A stretch of 64,000 nt of DNA from Shewanella seohaensis (GTDB lineage Bacteria; Pseudomonadota; Gammaproteobacteria; Enterobacterales; Shewanellaceae), in contig NZ_CP104900.1 in assembly GCF_025449215.1 (NCBI RefSeq), forward strand, positions 186,001 through 250,000. The letters run 5' to 3'. Shown piece after piece: positions 21,278-30,871 of the stretch. Positions within the stretch are counted from its first letter, which is position 1. Every line of letters begins with the position of its first letter. The position numbers and the translations under genes are program-made. Under the pieces are notes generated by a model that was not told where the DNA came from, made no database searches, and saw nothing but the letters and a program-made list of their open reading frames with translations.

Positions 21278-21681
21278 TTGATTCATCCTGATTAACTAGT
21301 AATTTTGGCCTTGGGTGTTTGCATAAAACCCAGACTGCGTAAGCTAATCAATAAACGAACGAGGCACAACGTTACAAACGAGCCTAACTAGGTAAATACA
21401 CCTTTCTACTGACGTGCTTTCGCCGTGCGGCTAATACACCTAAACAGAAGCTGTCGCGTTAACAAAAGTCACATCGTCCGAAATCAGATGCTGAATAGGC
21501 TCAAGCACGCTTGTTAACCGTTACCCCAAACCAAAAAAGAGTTTATTTCCAATCCCTTCTTGCGCTTATGCGAATGACTCGCTAGCTTGAGCATGTCCAT
21601 GCTGCATGATTGACTCCTCTCATTTGGGCGTTCCTACTGACTCTCCAACACAATGATAAAAATAACAATAGGCGCTTAGCT
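21278..21681. other. intergenic region between small lipoprotein and symporter
   Basis: 404 bp. An in-frame TTG at 21610 could extend the symporter but lacks a ribosome binding site. No gene or clear regulatory motif was recognised. Confidence 0.4.
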
Positions 21682-22884
21682 ATGTGGCAAAAACTTAAAC
21701 CCTATCAAGACTCAATTGTGCTGCTCAGTGCATTATTACTTGGCGGCATGATCGGCATCTATTGGCCATCCTTGGCACTCAAGCTCAAGCCCCTAGGGCA
21801 AATCTTTTTAAATCTGTTGTTTATGATTATCGTGCCCTTAGTGGCGATCAGCGTAACCTCATCGATTGCCCGCATGACGGACTTAAAAAAGCTTGGGGCG
21901 ATTTTAGTGTCGATTATGGGCGTCTCGATTCTGATGGCGATTATTCCCGCCGTCGGCATCACCTTACTGGCACTGATGTTTGATCCAGCCCAAGGCGTGA
22001 CCCTCGATCTTAATCAAACCGTTAGCGACACCTCGGGGAAGATGGATTTTGTGGCGCTGCTGACCACCAATGACTTTTCTGGATTACTCTCCAAATCCAA
22101 TATCTTGGCGCTTATTATCATGTCGGTGATTGCCGGAATCGCCATAGGTCAATCGGGTGAAGATGGCCGTAAAGTCTCGGCACTGCTCGACAGTTTTAAT
22201 ACCGTCATCATGAAGATAGTCGCCATTATTATGCTGGCCGCCCCCGTCGGCCTTGGCGCTTACTTTGCCTCCACCATGGCGAGTCAAGATCCGCAGCTTG
22301 TGGTGACCTTTGCCCGCGCCGTGGGATTATTTTTAGTAGCCTGTTTTATCTACCTCACCGTCGGCTCCACCTTTTATGCCTGGCTAGGCGGCGGCATGCA
22401 CGGAATTAGACAATTTTGGCGCCACGCCCTCGAACCCGCAGTGACCGCATTAGGTACGACTTCCTCCCTCGCAACCCTGCCAGTTACCTTAAGGGCCGCC
22501 CTGAAGATGGGGATAAAACCCGAAATCGCCGATATCAGCCTGCCGCTGCTGGTGAATTTGAATAAGGGCGGCGCATCCATTATCACCGCACTGAAGATTG
22601 TGTTTATCTACTCTCTGCTCGGTTTAGATTTCACGGTCGATGTGTTTATGGTAACCATACTCATCTCCGTCCTATCCGCCTTCATCATTGGTGGCGTGCC
22701 GGGCGGCGCCTTCCTTGGGGAGATTTTTATCGTCACTACCTTAGGATTACCAATGGAAACCATCCCCATTCTGGTGGTGATAGGCGCCATTACCGACGCA
22801 CCTTCCACCGTGATAAACGTCGTCCACGATCTAAATGCTAGCCAGATTGTTGAACGCCTCAACCGTAAAAGGCTTGAGCCATAG
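21682..22884 (+). CDS. dicarboxylate/amino acid:cation symporter (DAACS family)
   Basis: 400 residues from the ATG at 21682 (MWQKLKPYQD). About eight membrane helices plus two re-entrant loops: a serine-rich element (TALGTTSSLATLP) and the cation/substrate motif LPLLVNLNKGG, followed by a terminal GAITDAPSTVINVVHD segment. These are the hallmarks of the GltP/DctA/SstT family that imports glutamate, C4-dicarboxylates or small amino acids with Na+ or H+. The substrate cannot be fixed by eye. No operon partner. Confidence 0.9.
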   Translation: MWQKLKPYQDSIVLLSALLLGGMIGIYWPSLALKLKPLGQIFLNLLFMIIVPLVAISVTSSIARMTDLKKLGAILVSIMGVSILMAIIPAVGITLLALMFDPAQGVTLDLNQTVSDTSGKMDFVALLTTNDFSGLLSKSNILALIIMSVIAGIAIGQSGEDGRKVSALLDSFNTVIMKIVAIIMLAAPVGLGAYFASTMASQDPQLVVTFARAVGLFLVACFIYLTVGSTFYAWLGGGMHGIRQFWRHALEPAVTALGTTSSLATLPVTLRAALKMGIKPEIADISLPLLVNLNKGGASIITALKIVFIYSLLGLDFTVDVFMVTILISVLSAFIIGGVPGGAFLGEIFIVTTLGLPMETIPILVVIGAITDAPSTVINVVHDLNASQIVERLNRKRLEP

Positions 22885-23057
22885 GGCTGTAATTGCCGAA
22901 TAATTGACAACGAAACTCATCTGATTAGAATGCCAAACCATTGAAACAGAGCACATTTGTGCCGAGTAAAATCCGCAATACCAAAACGCTGAGTCGATCA
23001 AACGAGTCAGCCACATGGAAGCGATGCGGTTTTTCAAACATAAACAATGGAGTGGTT

Positions 23058-23381
23058 ATGCGTTGGTTGGCTTGGTTAGTTGTATGCGGGTATCTCAGTG
23101 GATGCGCAGCGGTAACATCGAGAATGGGAACAGATTCAACCTGGGGCCACTCATTTTCGAGTGTGCAAACAGCTGTCGATAATGGCGAGGAGTGTGTGGT
23201 GATATCCGCGATATCCGCTCCGCCTCTACTGCTGTTTACTGTCCCACTGACACTGGTGGATATGGGCGGCTCACTGGTAGTAGATGCAGTGATGCTACCC
23301 GTCGATTTGGCGATCACCCCAAGCAATCCAGAGCTTCGCACCCCACGGTCTATGTTCTGCCGCTATAACTACAGTATTTAA
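23058..23381 (+). CDS. YceK/YidQ-family lipoprotein
   Basis: 107 residues from the ATG at 23058, with GGAG six bases upstream; a longer frame from 22941 has no site. Lipobox YLSGC, then AAVTSRMGTDSTWGHSFSSV and a C-terminal PLTLVDMGGSLVVDAVMLPVDL segment, the conserved end of the YceK/YidQ (DUF1375) family. Such proteins are small outer-membrane lipoproteins of unknown role. Monocistronic. Confidence 0.8.
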   Translation: MRWLAWLVVCGYLSGCAAVTSRMGTDSTWGHSFSSVQTAVDNGEECVVISAISAPPLLLFTVPLTLVDMGGSLVVDAVMLPVDLAITPSNPELRTPRSMFCRYNYSI

Positions 23382-23404
23382 ACATATTCGCCAGCCATAA
23401 ATTA

Positions 23405-23431
23405 CCTTAGCCTCAACCCGTGAGGCTAAGG
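23405..23431. terminator. hairpin between convergent genes, possible terminator
   Basis: CCTTAGCCTCA (23405-23415) pairs perfectly with TGAGGCTAAGG (23421-23431). Neither side has a T tract, so termination would be weak or Rho-assisted. Confidence 0.5.
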
Positions 23432-23517
23432 GGTAATGTCATATCGGCATAGGGGTGCAACTAGGTCGCCTAGCGCACCCCATTCGTAGCCGCTTCGAGC
23501 AAGCCCTGTTCAATCCG

Positions 23518-24642
23518 TTAACGATGGGCTTTTATCACCTCTAGCAACTTCGCGATATCGGCCTCATCGTTATAGATATGCGGCGATACGCGTATTCCTA
23601 AACTGCGGGCATCGACACTGATATTCGCCTCCGCCAACGCCGCCATGATGGGTGCTTGGCGCTCGCCAAATTGCAGGATCAAGGTGCCACTGCGCTTATC
23701 GGCTTCCCGTGGCGAGACCAACTCATGCTCCAATGTCTGGACGACACTTTCCATCAACTGCAAGTTATGTTCACGCATCGCCTGCGAGCCAATATTGGCA
23801 AAATATTCAATGCTGTGGGCAGCAATCGCATAGGGCGCGATAGAAGGCGTACCGCCCCAAAACCGCAGCGCAGTTGGGTGATAGCGGAAATCATGGATAT
23901 CAAACTCGAAGGGATTCTCATGGCTAAACCAACCCACATCCTGCGGCTGACACTGGGGCAAAATAGCCGGATTGACCCACAGATACGCAGCCCCAGGGCC
24001 TGAGCATAACCATTTCACACTCGAACCAATCATAAAGTCCGGCTGTAGCTTGGCTAAATCCAGCGGTAAAATCCCAGCCGATTGCGCTACATCCACGAGA
24101 CTCAAGCAGCCACGCTCACGGGCAAGGGGAATGATCTGCGCCAATGGCGCCTGCTGACCAGTATTAGAATAGGCATGGCTGACAAAGACTACATCGACAT
24201 CGGCACAAATATGCGCGTCCCATACATTGGGGTCGGTGACATCTAAGCCCTTGGGAATAAAGCGCAGTTCACAGCTTGCGGGCAATGCCTTTTTCAGGGC
24301 AAACCCCATGCTGGGAAAATCAATCTCGCTCATCAGCACCACGGCGCCGCCATCCCGCGTTAATCTATCGAGGGACATCACAATTTTGGTCAAAGCGCTC
24401 GATAGATTCACCTGCGGGCAAAAGTCCTGCGGCTGACCATTAAATAGGCTCGCCAGCGCCGCGGTAAAGTTATCAATAACGCCCAACCATTGACCCCAAG
24501 GCTCGCGGCCAGACTCCTGCCAAGGCGCAAAAAATGCCTGCTTGAACGCCTGCTCGGTCGATTTGAGTGGCCGCCCCACTGAATGGTTGAGCAGATAGCC
24601 TGGGCCTGCGAGGCAAAAGTCTTGTTTTACGTTTAGCAGCAT
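23518..24642 (-). CDS. kynureninase-like / class V aminotransferase PLP enzyme
   Basis: 374 residues. Fold type I PLP enzyme with VDVAQSAGILPLDL (Asp binding the PLP ring nitrogen) and the Schiff-base lysine in MIGSSVKWLCSGPGAAYLW. The sequence after the lysine and the FRYHPTALRFWGGTPS segment are kynureninase-like. It follows the PrnB-like gene by 4 bp, so both are translated from one message and probably act on consecutive intermediates of an indole or kynurenine-type substrate. It is shorter than typical kynureninase (about 415), so the reaction is not certain. Confidence 0.8.
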   Translation of the reverse strand: MLLNVKQDFCLAGPGYLLNHSVGRPLKSTEQAFKQAFFAPWQESGREPWGQWLGVIDNFTAALASLFNGQPQDFCPQVNLSSALTKIVMSLDRLTRDGGAVVLMSEIDFPSMGFALKKALPASCELRFIPKGLDVTDPNVWDAHICADVDVVFVSHAYSNTGQQAPLAQIIPLARERGCLSLVDVAQSAGILPLDLAKLQPDFMIGSSVKWLCSGPGAAYLWVNPAILPQCQPQDVGWFSHENPFEFDIHDFRYHPTALRFWGGTPSIAPYAIAAHSIEYFANIGSQAMREHNLQLMESVVQTLEHELVSPREADKRSGTLILQFGERQAPIMAALAEANISVDARSLGIRVSPHIYNDEADIAKLLEVIKAHR

Positions 24643-24646
24643 GGCC

Positions 24647-25825
24647 TTACCTTAAACTGTCTTTGAGTTTTTTCAGATCGTGATAACGGGTACGAATATC
24701 GTGTCGCAACACCGCGGCGCGTCTATCCCTTAAGCGCTCGAGGGAGCCGAGAAGTACATGCAACGGTGGGCCGCTGGCGGTGACCTTGGCTAAATGTTGC
24801 TGCTCCATATTCACCGAAGGCTCGGCAATGTATTTAGTCACCAACTCATTGTGGTGTTGAATGGCGGTTTCGCCATGCAATTCACAGACTTCGATAAACA
24901 GCTTAAGGTTTTCCTGATACCAGTCCTGCTGCACGCTGGCCTTTGACTGTAAAAAGTCATCCATCAAATTCGGACGGCGCATACACTCCCGCAGGATTTG
25001 TTGATCCTCTGGCATCATGTATAAAAACTTATCCACCAGCATTTGCGAATAGGCCGATTCGTTGGCAAAACATAGACCTAGGGTTAAATCGATAACGTTA
25101 ATTCCGGCAAAGTCGCCAGCATTGGCGCCGCGATACACCACTGAGCCAACCCGATAGGGTTTGTAATAGGGGCGCACACAATAGAAGAAGCGGTCGGTAT
25201 CTAACCGCTTGAATAACTGCTGGTTTGACTCAATCACATCCTGCAATGCCTGCTTGGCCACCCGCAGTAAATCGTGGCTAATAGGATGAGAGATCCCCAA
25301 GGGCTGAATTTTTAATAAGGCATCGCTGGCGCGCTTATAAGCCAAGATGCCCTTAGTGTTGTAATCCACAAACAGCTTCTCGTCGGACAAATCGGTAAAG
25401 CGTTTGTAGATACCATTGTGGGCACGGTTATGGGTGGTCAAATGAGCAGTAGCAAAGCGTGGCGTCACACCGATGGAGGCGCCGATATGCATAGCGAGCG
25501 CCGAAGCCTCGACCAGTGGCGAAGTGGTTTCCCGCGTAGGCTCGGTAATCTCGTGGCGACGACAGGCAGCCATATACAGGCCGACATTTCCTAGCAGATC
25601 GAAGGCACTGTCGAAGCCTTCATCAGTATTACCTTCATCGAGCAGCGCCTTAATCAGCTCACGCCCTTCACTTTCTAATGTTTGCTTAAGCTCGGTGCCG
25701 ATATCTAGCACATTGGCGCGATCGGTCTGCTGGTAATAAAGCTGTTCGAGCTGGGAGTTGAGTTCCACAAAGCGACTGCGGATCCACTCATCGAAAGCTT
25801 CGGTGTTATAGGTGGCAGGTTTCAC
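24647..25825 (-). CDS. PrnB-like (DUF1864) heme dioxygenase-superfamily protein
   Basis: 392 residues from a GTG at 25825 with AGGA eight bases upstream. The overall sequence, with segments RFFYCVRPYYKPYRVGSVVYRGANAGDF and GLCFANESAYSQMLVDKFLYMMP (each part of longer conserved blocks), resembles the PrnB family (DUF1864), heme proteins of the indoleamine dioxygenase superfamily. In Pseudomonas, PrnB rearranges 7-chlorotryptophan in pyrrolnitrin synthesis. No halogenase or other prn gene is present here, so this homolog must do something else, probably with the adjacent kynureninase-like enzyme. The heme ligand was not assigned. Confidence 0.75.
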   Translation of the reverse strand: MKPATYNTEAFDEWIRSRFVELNSQLEQLYYQQTDRANVLDIGTELKQTLESEGRELIKALLDEGNTDEGFDSAFDLLGNVGLYMAACRRHEITEPTRETTSPLVEASALAMHIGASIGVTPRFATAHLTTHNRAHNGIYKRFTDLSDEKLFVDYNTKGILAYKRASDALLKIQPLGISHPISHDLLRVAKQALQDVIESNQQLFKRLDTDRFFYCVRPYYKPYRVGSVVYRGANAGDFAGINVIDLTLGLCFANESAYSQMLVDKFLYMMPEDQQILRECMRRPNLMDDFLQSKASVQQDWYQENLKLFIEVCELHGETAIQHHNELVTKYIAEPSVNMEQQHLAKVTASGPPLHVLLGSLERLRDRRAAVLRHDIRTRYHDLKKLKDSLR

Positions 25826-26108
25826 TTGGACATCCTTGGAAATTGTTATGGTTATTTTTACCGGAGCAAGTACTGATAGACGCGTTTTTACTTGGCTACT
25901 CGCGTCTTTAGCGTATCCGAGTTAACAAGAATGCAACTTATACTCGCGCGTTTCTAGCGCTAGCTCAAATTTATGAAAAATCCAATGCCACTTTTTATTT
26001 ACACCTTGCGCCAGCGCAAGTTCTCAAATCCATTCCCCTCGCACAATAGCGCCAAATAAAGCTAGTCCTAATGCAAATCGCGCGGCAGGTTCCGCAGGGG
26101 TGAATCAA

Positions 26109-27452
26109 ATGATTTTAATGGAGTTTATTGTCGTACTCGGCTGTTTACTGCTCGGTACCCGTTATGGCGGTATGGGGCTAGGACTGATAAGTGGTATTGG
26201 CTTATTTTTACTGACATTTGTGTTTGGTCTCGCGCCCGGAAAACCGCCCGTACAGGTGATGCTCACCATTCTTGCGGTGATCGGCTGTGCCTCGGTGTTA
26301 CAAACCGCAGGTGGTTTAAATGTGATGATGCAGTTTGCCGAGCGTTTACTGCGCCGCCATCCACAATACATCACCATTCTGGCGCCGCTCACCACCTGGA
26401 CCTTAACCTTTTTATGCGGAACTGGCCATGTGGTTTACACCATGTTCCCGATCATCTCCGATATCGCCCTGAAGAAAAATATTCGCCCAGAACGCCCGAT
26501 GGCAGTGGCATCAGTCGCCTCGCAAATGGCGATTTGCGCTTCTCCGGTATCGGTCGCCGTGGTTTCTATGGTATCGATTTTGGCGGCGCAGCATGGTGTC
26601 GGCCATGCCTACAGCATGCTAGAAATTTTAATGGTGTCTGTACCAGCTTCTCTTTGCGGCGTATTAGTAGCGGCACTCTGGAGCCTGCGTCGTGGTAAAG
26701 ATTTAGATAAGGACGAAGAGTTTCAGGCGCGAATTAAAGATCCCGAACAAAGGGCGTTTATCTACGACAAGAGCGAGACTCTACTGGATCAAACCTTTCC
26801 TAAGGAAGCCTATTGGGCGACGGGGATTTTCTTCACCGCTATCGCCGCCGTAGTGTTACTCGGCTCCTTTAGCGAACTGCGCCCTGTGTTTGAGGTGAAG
26901 GGCAAACTGGCGCCGCTATCGATGAACTTAGTGATCCAGATGATGATGTTGATCGCTGGTGCTTTTATCTTAATGAGCTGCAAAGTCAAACCCACAGAAA
27001 TTGCCAACGGCCCAGTATTTAAGGCTGGCATGGTAGCGATTTTCTCGGTATTTGGCGTGGCTTGGATGAGTGATACTTACTTTATCAGCCATATGGATGT
27101 ACTGAAGGAAAACCTCTCCCATGTGGTGCAAAACCAACCTTGGACCTATGCCTTAGTGCTGTTTTTAATCTCAAAACTGGTCAACAGCCAAGCGGCGGCG
27201 CTCACGGCTATCGCGCCCATGGGCTTGGCCTTAGGCGTCGATCCTAAGTTGTTGATTGCCTTTTTACCCGCGAGCTATGGTTACTTTGTGCTACCCACTT
27301 ATCCAAGCGATTTGGCCTGTATCGGCTTCGACCGAACAGGGACCACCAAAATTGGTAAGTTCATCATTAACCACAGCTTTATTATTCCAGGATTGATAGG
27401 CGTGGGCACAGCATCGACCGTCGGCTACCTGCTGGCGACCACCTTACTGTAG
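26109..27452 (+). CDS. dcuB: anaerobic C4-dicarboxylate transporter, DcuA/DcuB family
   Basis: 447 residues from the ATG at 26109 (AGGGG upstream; a GTG at 26100 is also possible). Ten or more hydrophobic segments. Family-specific stretches include GTGHVVYTMFPIISDIALKK and RPMAVASVASQMAICASPVSV (part), and near the end PSDLACIGFDRTGTTKIGKF. Dcu carriers exchange fumarate for succinate during fumarate respiration. In Shewanella this would feed the periplasmic or export C4 acids. The assignment to DcuB rather than DcuA is not certain. Stand-alone, terminated by a strong shared hairpin. Confidence 0.9.
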   Translation: MILMEFIVVLGCLLLGTRYGGMGLGLISGIGLFLLTFVFGLAPGKPPVQVMLTILAVIGCASVLQTAGGLNVMMQFAERLLRRHPQYITILAPLTTWTLTFLCGTGHVVYTMFPIISDIALKKNIRPERPMAVASVASQMAICASPVSVAVVSMVSILAAQHGVGHAYSMLEILMVSVPASLCGVLVAALWSLRRGKDLDKDEEFQARIKDPEQRAFIYDKSETLLDQTFPKEAYWATGIFFTAIAAVVLLGSFSELRPVFEVKGKLAPLSMNLVIQMMMLIAGAFILMSCKVKPTEIANGPVFKAGMVAIFSVFGVAWMSDTYFISHMDVLKENLSHVVQNQPWTYALVLFLISKLVNSQAAALTAIAPMGLALGVDPKLLIAFLPASYGYFVLPTYPSDLACIGFDRTGTTKIGKFIINHSFIIPGLIGVGTASTVGYLLATTLL

Positions 27453-27476
27453 GCAGGGTTTGAAGTGATAAAACAC

Positions 27477-27514
27477 ATAAGGCCGATAACGTGAGAACAT
27501 TATCGGCCTTATGC
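27477..27514. terminator. bidirectional terminator between dcu gene and TetR gene
   Basis: AAGGCCGATAA (27479-27489) pairs with TTATCGGCCTT (27500-27510). Placed between convergent genes. Confidence 0.85.
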
Positions 27515-27530
27515 TAGAAATAAATGAAAG

Positions 27531-28142
27531 TTAAGCGCGATACATGGCGAGGAACATGCGGATATTGGCATCAATGATCTCTTGCCGCTGCTCATCGTGA
27601 TTTTTCAAATGGAACAATTTCGGCCAAAAGGCGAAGGCCTTAAACATGCCCCAAAACTGGGTTGCCGCCAGTGGAATATTATCGATTTTTAATGCCTTAT
27701 GAGCCACGGCCCCGGCAAGCCACGCTTCTAATCCACCTTCTTGCTTAGCTAATCGTTCCATGGCCTCGGTCGCTTGAATCGGTGAACGAATAAACTCGGC
27801 CATCACTACCCTTGCCACCCTCAGGAAATCCGGCTGCTGATACAACTCCCAGCAGCGGCGTGCAATCTGTTGCAATTGTGATTCGAGGCTCTGCTCAGGA
27901 TTAAATGCTAAGGTCGCCGCTTCCTTAGTGCGCGCCCACAGGTCACCGGTTGTCGCCTCGAATAACACTTCTTTGCTGGGGAAATGATTGTAAACAGTGC
28001 GCTTGGAGACATTGGCACGCTGGGCAATTCTATCCATGCTGGCGCCGGCAAAACCATTGACCATAAATTCTTCCTGTGACGCGTCGAGGATCGCCAAACG
28101 CTTCAGTTGGGAATGTGTCAGTTTTACTGCTTTTTCTGCCAT
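27531..28142 (-). CDS. TetR/AcrR-family regulator (AefR-like C-terminus)
   Basis: 203 residues. N-terminal helix-turn-helix with AILDASQEEFMVNGFAGASM, IAQRANVSKRTVYNHFPSKE. The C-terminal half (RVARVVMAEFIRSP, FWGMFKAFAFWPKLF) resembles the AefR-type ligand domain. It is divergent from the metallo-hydrolase gene and a perfect 25-bp palindrome sits between them. It very probably represses itself and that hydrolase. Confidence 0.9.
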   Translation of the reverse strand: MAEKAVKLTHSQLKRLAILDASQEEFMVNGFAGASMDRIAQRANVSKRTVYNHFPSKEVLFEATTGDLWARTKEAATLAFNPEQSLESQLQQIARRCWELYQQPDFLRVARVVMAEFIRSPIQATEAMERLAKQEGGLEAWLAGAVAHKALKIDNIPLAATQFWGMFKAFAFWPKLFHLKNHDEQRQEIIDANIRMFLAMYRA

Positions 28143-28207
28143 TGTGGTATGCCATCAAAATATTTGCCGAGATTTTACACTATTGAGTTTACTTTTGCAC
28201 AGCCTTG

Positions 28208-28232
28208 AGTAAACTACACTGTGTAGTTTACT
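28208..28232. promoter_or_regulatory. perfect 25-bp palindromic operator
   Basis: AGTAAACTACAC-T-GTGTAGTTTACT is symmetrical at all 12 arm positions. It lies between the TetR gene start (28142) and the hydrolase start (28248). Half-site-like GTTTAC occurs again at 28186 and 28241. A likely TetR binding site. Confidence 0.8.
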
Positions 28233-28247
28233 TTTATCAAGTTTACG

Positions 28248-29364
28248 ATGCGACTCAAAATCACCTTGGCCATACTGTTACTCGGGAGTGTTATTATGAC
28301 CTTAGATCCCAACACCATTCAAACTGCCCCAACTCAGGATCAACGCTTTCGTAATGAAGCGCCAAACGCTCACAGTGGTGAAGGTAATTTACCTGCTATT
28401 TTATGGCGTTACGTCACTGAACGTATTCCCGATAAGACTCCGAGCCAAGCGCTACCTATTCAGCCCATGCAACTGCCTGCTACGGCGGGGGCAACGCCTA
28501 TGCTGTATAAAATCAGCCACTCGACTGTGCTGTTACAGCTAAACGGCCAGTATTGGTTAACCGATCCTGTGTTTTCAAAGCGCGCCTCACCAAGCCAATG
28601 GTTTGGTCCAAAACGTTTTCACGCTCTGCCCATTGAGCTCGAGAACATTCCGCCACTCGCTGGGATTATCTTGTCCCACGATCATTATGATCACTTAGAC
28701 AAGCAAAGCGTAGTGGCGCTCGCTGCGCGCACTCAGAAGTTTATTGTGCCACTAGGTGTCGATAACCATTTGATTGCTTGGGGTATCCCGAAGGAAAAAT
28801 CGTCGCCCTCAACTGGTGGCAAGCAACCGAACATCAAGGTGTGCGCTTTACCGCCACGCCCGCACAACATTTTTCGGGCCGAGGACTGAAAGACAGAAAT
28901 CAAACCCTGTGGGCCTCTTGGGCTATTCAATCCCCTGAATTAAATATCTTTTTCAGTGGCGACTCAGGCTATTTTGATGGTTTTAAAAAGATTGGCGATA
29001 AACTGGGCCCCTTCGACCTCACCTTAGTCGAAACTGGCGCCTACGATGAGATGTGGGCCGATATCCACATGCAACCTGAGCAATCGCTGCGGGCACATTT
29101 AGATCTTCAAGGTCAATACCTTATCCCTATCCATAACAGCAGTTTCGACTTAGCGCTGCACAGTTGGTACGAACCCTTAGAGCGGATTGCCGCGGCGGCG
29201 AAAGCCTATGCCGTCCCCCTGCTGACTCCTGAATTTGGTCAGGGATTAACCTCAATGAGCTAGCCCACAGCCCAGCGCTCAATCAAGGGTGGTGGAAGTC
29301 ATTCTTGCCCAAAGACAGACCCGAGTTTGAAGTGGTTCCAGTCAAGCTCGCCTCCAACAAATAG
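28248..29364 (+). CDS. metal-dependent hydrolase, beta-lactamase fold (NAPE-PLD/UlaG-like; two frameshifts)
   Basis: About 372 residues when joined. An N-terminal hydrophobic segment precedes the domain. The metallo-beta-lactamase signature SHDHYDHLD is intact, with STVLLQLNGQYWLTDPVF before it and FSGDSGYFDGF after it, fitting the NAPE-PLD/UlaG branch that cleaves phosphodiester or lactone bonds. The frame breaks near 28787-28789 (CCC run) and near 29254 (AA); adding one base at each gives a continuous protein ending VPVKLASNK at 29364. No ribosome binding site is visible before the ATG, which lies 15 bp from the operator. The substrate is unknown. Confidence 0.75.
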
Positions 29365-29542
29365 TCATAGAAGTATCTCCTTAACGGCGCTTAATCAGTG
29401 CGCCGCTAAGGTTTAAGTACAACGAAAGCATTAAGCTCCCGGCAAGCAGTCAGTACGCCTAGACGTTTTTAGCGACATAAGCATACAATCCGACCTTGTA
29501 TCCTGCTGAATCAATTTATCTTTTGAGAATGTCGTACTAAAG

Positions 29543-30255
29543 ATGGTGAAAGGTTTTCGTTTATTGATACTCGCAGCGAGCCTAATCTGCGGCCTTGGTT
29601 ATCTCGGCTACCACGGTCTAACTCGTTATAACTTAAATACGGACTATCAAGTGGGTGATGTGCTCGACTCACTCAATGGCGTCGATATTTATTATAACGG
29701 CGGCGTCAACACTAACGAGGGGCGCAACCTCTCCCTCGACGGCTATAACCTGGGTATCAAATACCAATGCGTAGAGTTCGTTAAACGTTACTTTTACCTG
29801 CGTTATCAGCACAAAATGCCCGACAGTTTCGGTCATGCCAAAGACTTCTTCAATGACCTGTTGCCCGATGCGAGCTGGAATGAAAAACGCGCCCTACGGC
29901 AATATACCAATGGCAGCCAAAGCAAACCTATGGCTGACGACTTACTGGTATTCGCGCCATGGATGTTTAATCCCTACGGCCATGTCGCGATTGTCGCCAG
30001 CGTCACTGAGACCAGTATCGAAATTGCCCAGCAAAACCCCGGGCCTTTTGCGCCGTCACGGGAGGTTTTCCCTTAGTGCAACGTGAAGGCCTGTGGTATA
30101 TCGATGCCCCGCTCACTAAGGGTTGGCTACGCTGGGAAGCTCCTGCGACCATGATTGTGGCGGGAGAGGTTGAGGAGAGCGTAGGGGAGAGTGTTGAAGG
30201 AAGTACTGAGGGAAATACCCAAGCAAACCAACAAGCGACTCCACTTAAACGCTAA
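29543..30255 (+). CDS. CHAP-domain amidase/peptidase (one frameshift)
   Basis: About 237 residues when joined. An N-terminal membrane anchor or signal (LLILAASLICGLGYLGY) is followed by a CHAP domain with catalytic Cys in YQCVEFVKRYFY and His in PYGHVAIVASV. The family includes murein endopeptidases and the glutathionylspermidine amidase domain. The frame stops at 30076 but adding one G to the run at 30060-30062 gives GGFPLVQREGLWYIDAP and a Glu-rich tail ending at 30255. Followed at 16 bp by an unknown gene and then an M23 peptidase gene, suggesting a small cell-wall operon. Confidence 0.75.
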
Positions 30256-30271
30256 GGTTAGGAGAACAAAA

Positions 30272-30850
30272 ATGGGACTACTCGACTGGCTAAAACGACA
30301 CCTCGGCCCTAAGGCGAATACAGACTCACAGACTGCGGATCTCCGAGCGATTTTTAATGAGCCCTTACCTCACCTGCTTTTGCCCAGCCATCAAGTTTAT
30401 CCCATCGTCACCCCCGCGATGCAGCCCGATCTCGCCGCCTATCAAATACATTGTTTGTTGAGTAACCAAGATAAACAACGACTCGATGCCCTGCTCGCCG
30501 AGATGGCATTCGCGCCTGTTGTTGAAAAGGATGCAGCATCGAGTAAGCTGTTGCACCATGCCCAAGAACCAAGCCATGTTTTTCTACATCAATATGCTGA
30601 TTTTGCAGGAGTCTGCGTGCTACTCATCAGCAATGATATCGCGCTGCTGCAACGACTAATCGGCTTTAAGGCCGCGCCACCAGCACCGTGGGAAAGCTTT
30701 CCTCATGTCGATCCTGATACACTCGGTAGTTTGCAGGGCAATATTGAGTTTTGGTGCGATACGTTTTGGCGGCCTTACTGGTTATCACTCAGTGAGGCCG
30801 AGCGCAGTCAGTACCCCGCGAATTGGCATGAATTCAGTGAGTTCCACTAG
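30272..30850 (+). CDS. protein of unknown function in cell-wall hydrolase cluster
   Basis: 192 residues from the ATG at 30272, with GGAG (30261-30264) upstream. No family recognised. It begins with a basic amphipathic stretch (MGLLDWLKRHLG), has no signal peptide, and ends rich in Trp and aromatic residues (EFWCDTFWRPYWLSLSEAE). Probably cytoplasmic. Sits between the CHAP and M23 genes in the same direction. Confidence 0.75.
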   Translation: MGLLDWLKRHLGPKANTDSQTADLRAIFNEPLPHLLLPSHQVYPIVTPAMQPDLAAYQIHCLLSNQDKQRLDALLAEMAFAPVVEKDAASSKLLHHAQEPSHVFLHQYADFAGVCVLLISNDIALLQRLIGFKAAPPAPWESFPHVDPDTLGSLQGNIEFWCDTFWRPYWLSLSEAERSQYPANWHEFSEFH

Positions 30851-30871
30851 CAGCGTTATACGGAGGTCAAA

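Noticed and set aside
23405..23431. Strong intrinsic terminator
   Set aside because: The stem is perfect but there is no T tract on either strand; reported with lower confidence.
24647..25825. Pyrrolnitrin biosynthesis cluster
   Set aside because: Only a PrnB relative is present; no tryptophan halogenase (PrnA/PrnC) or PrnD-like oxygenase is nearby.
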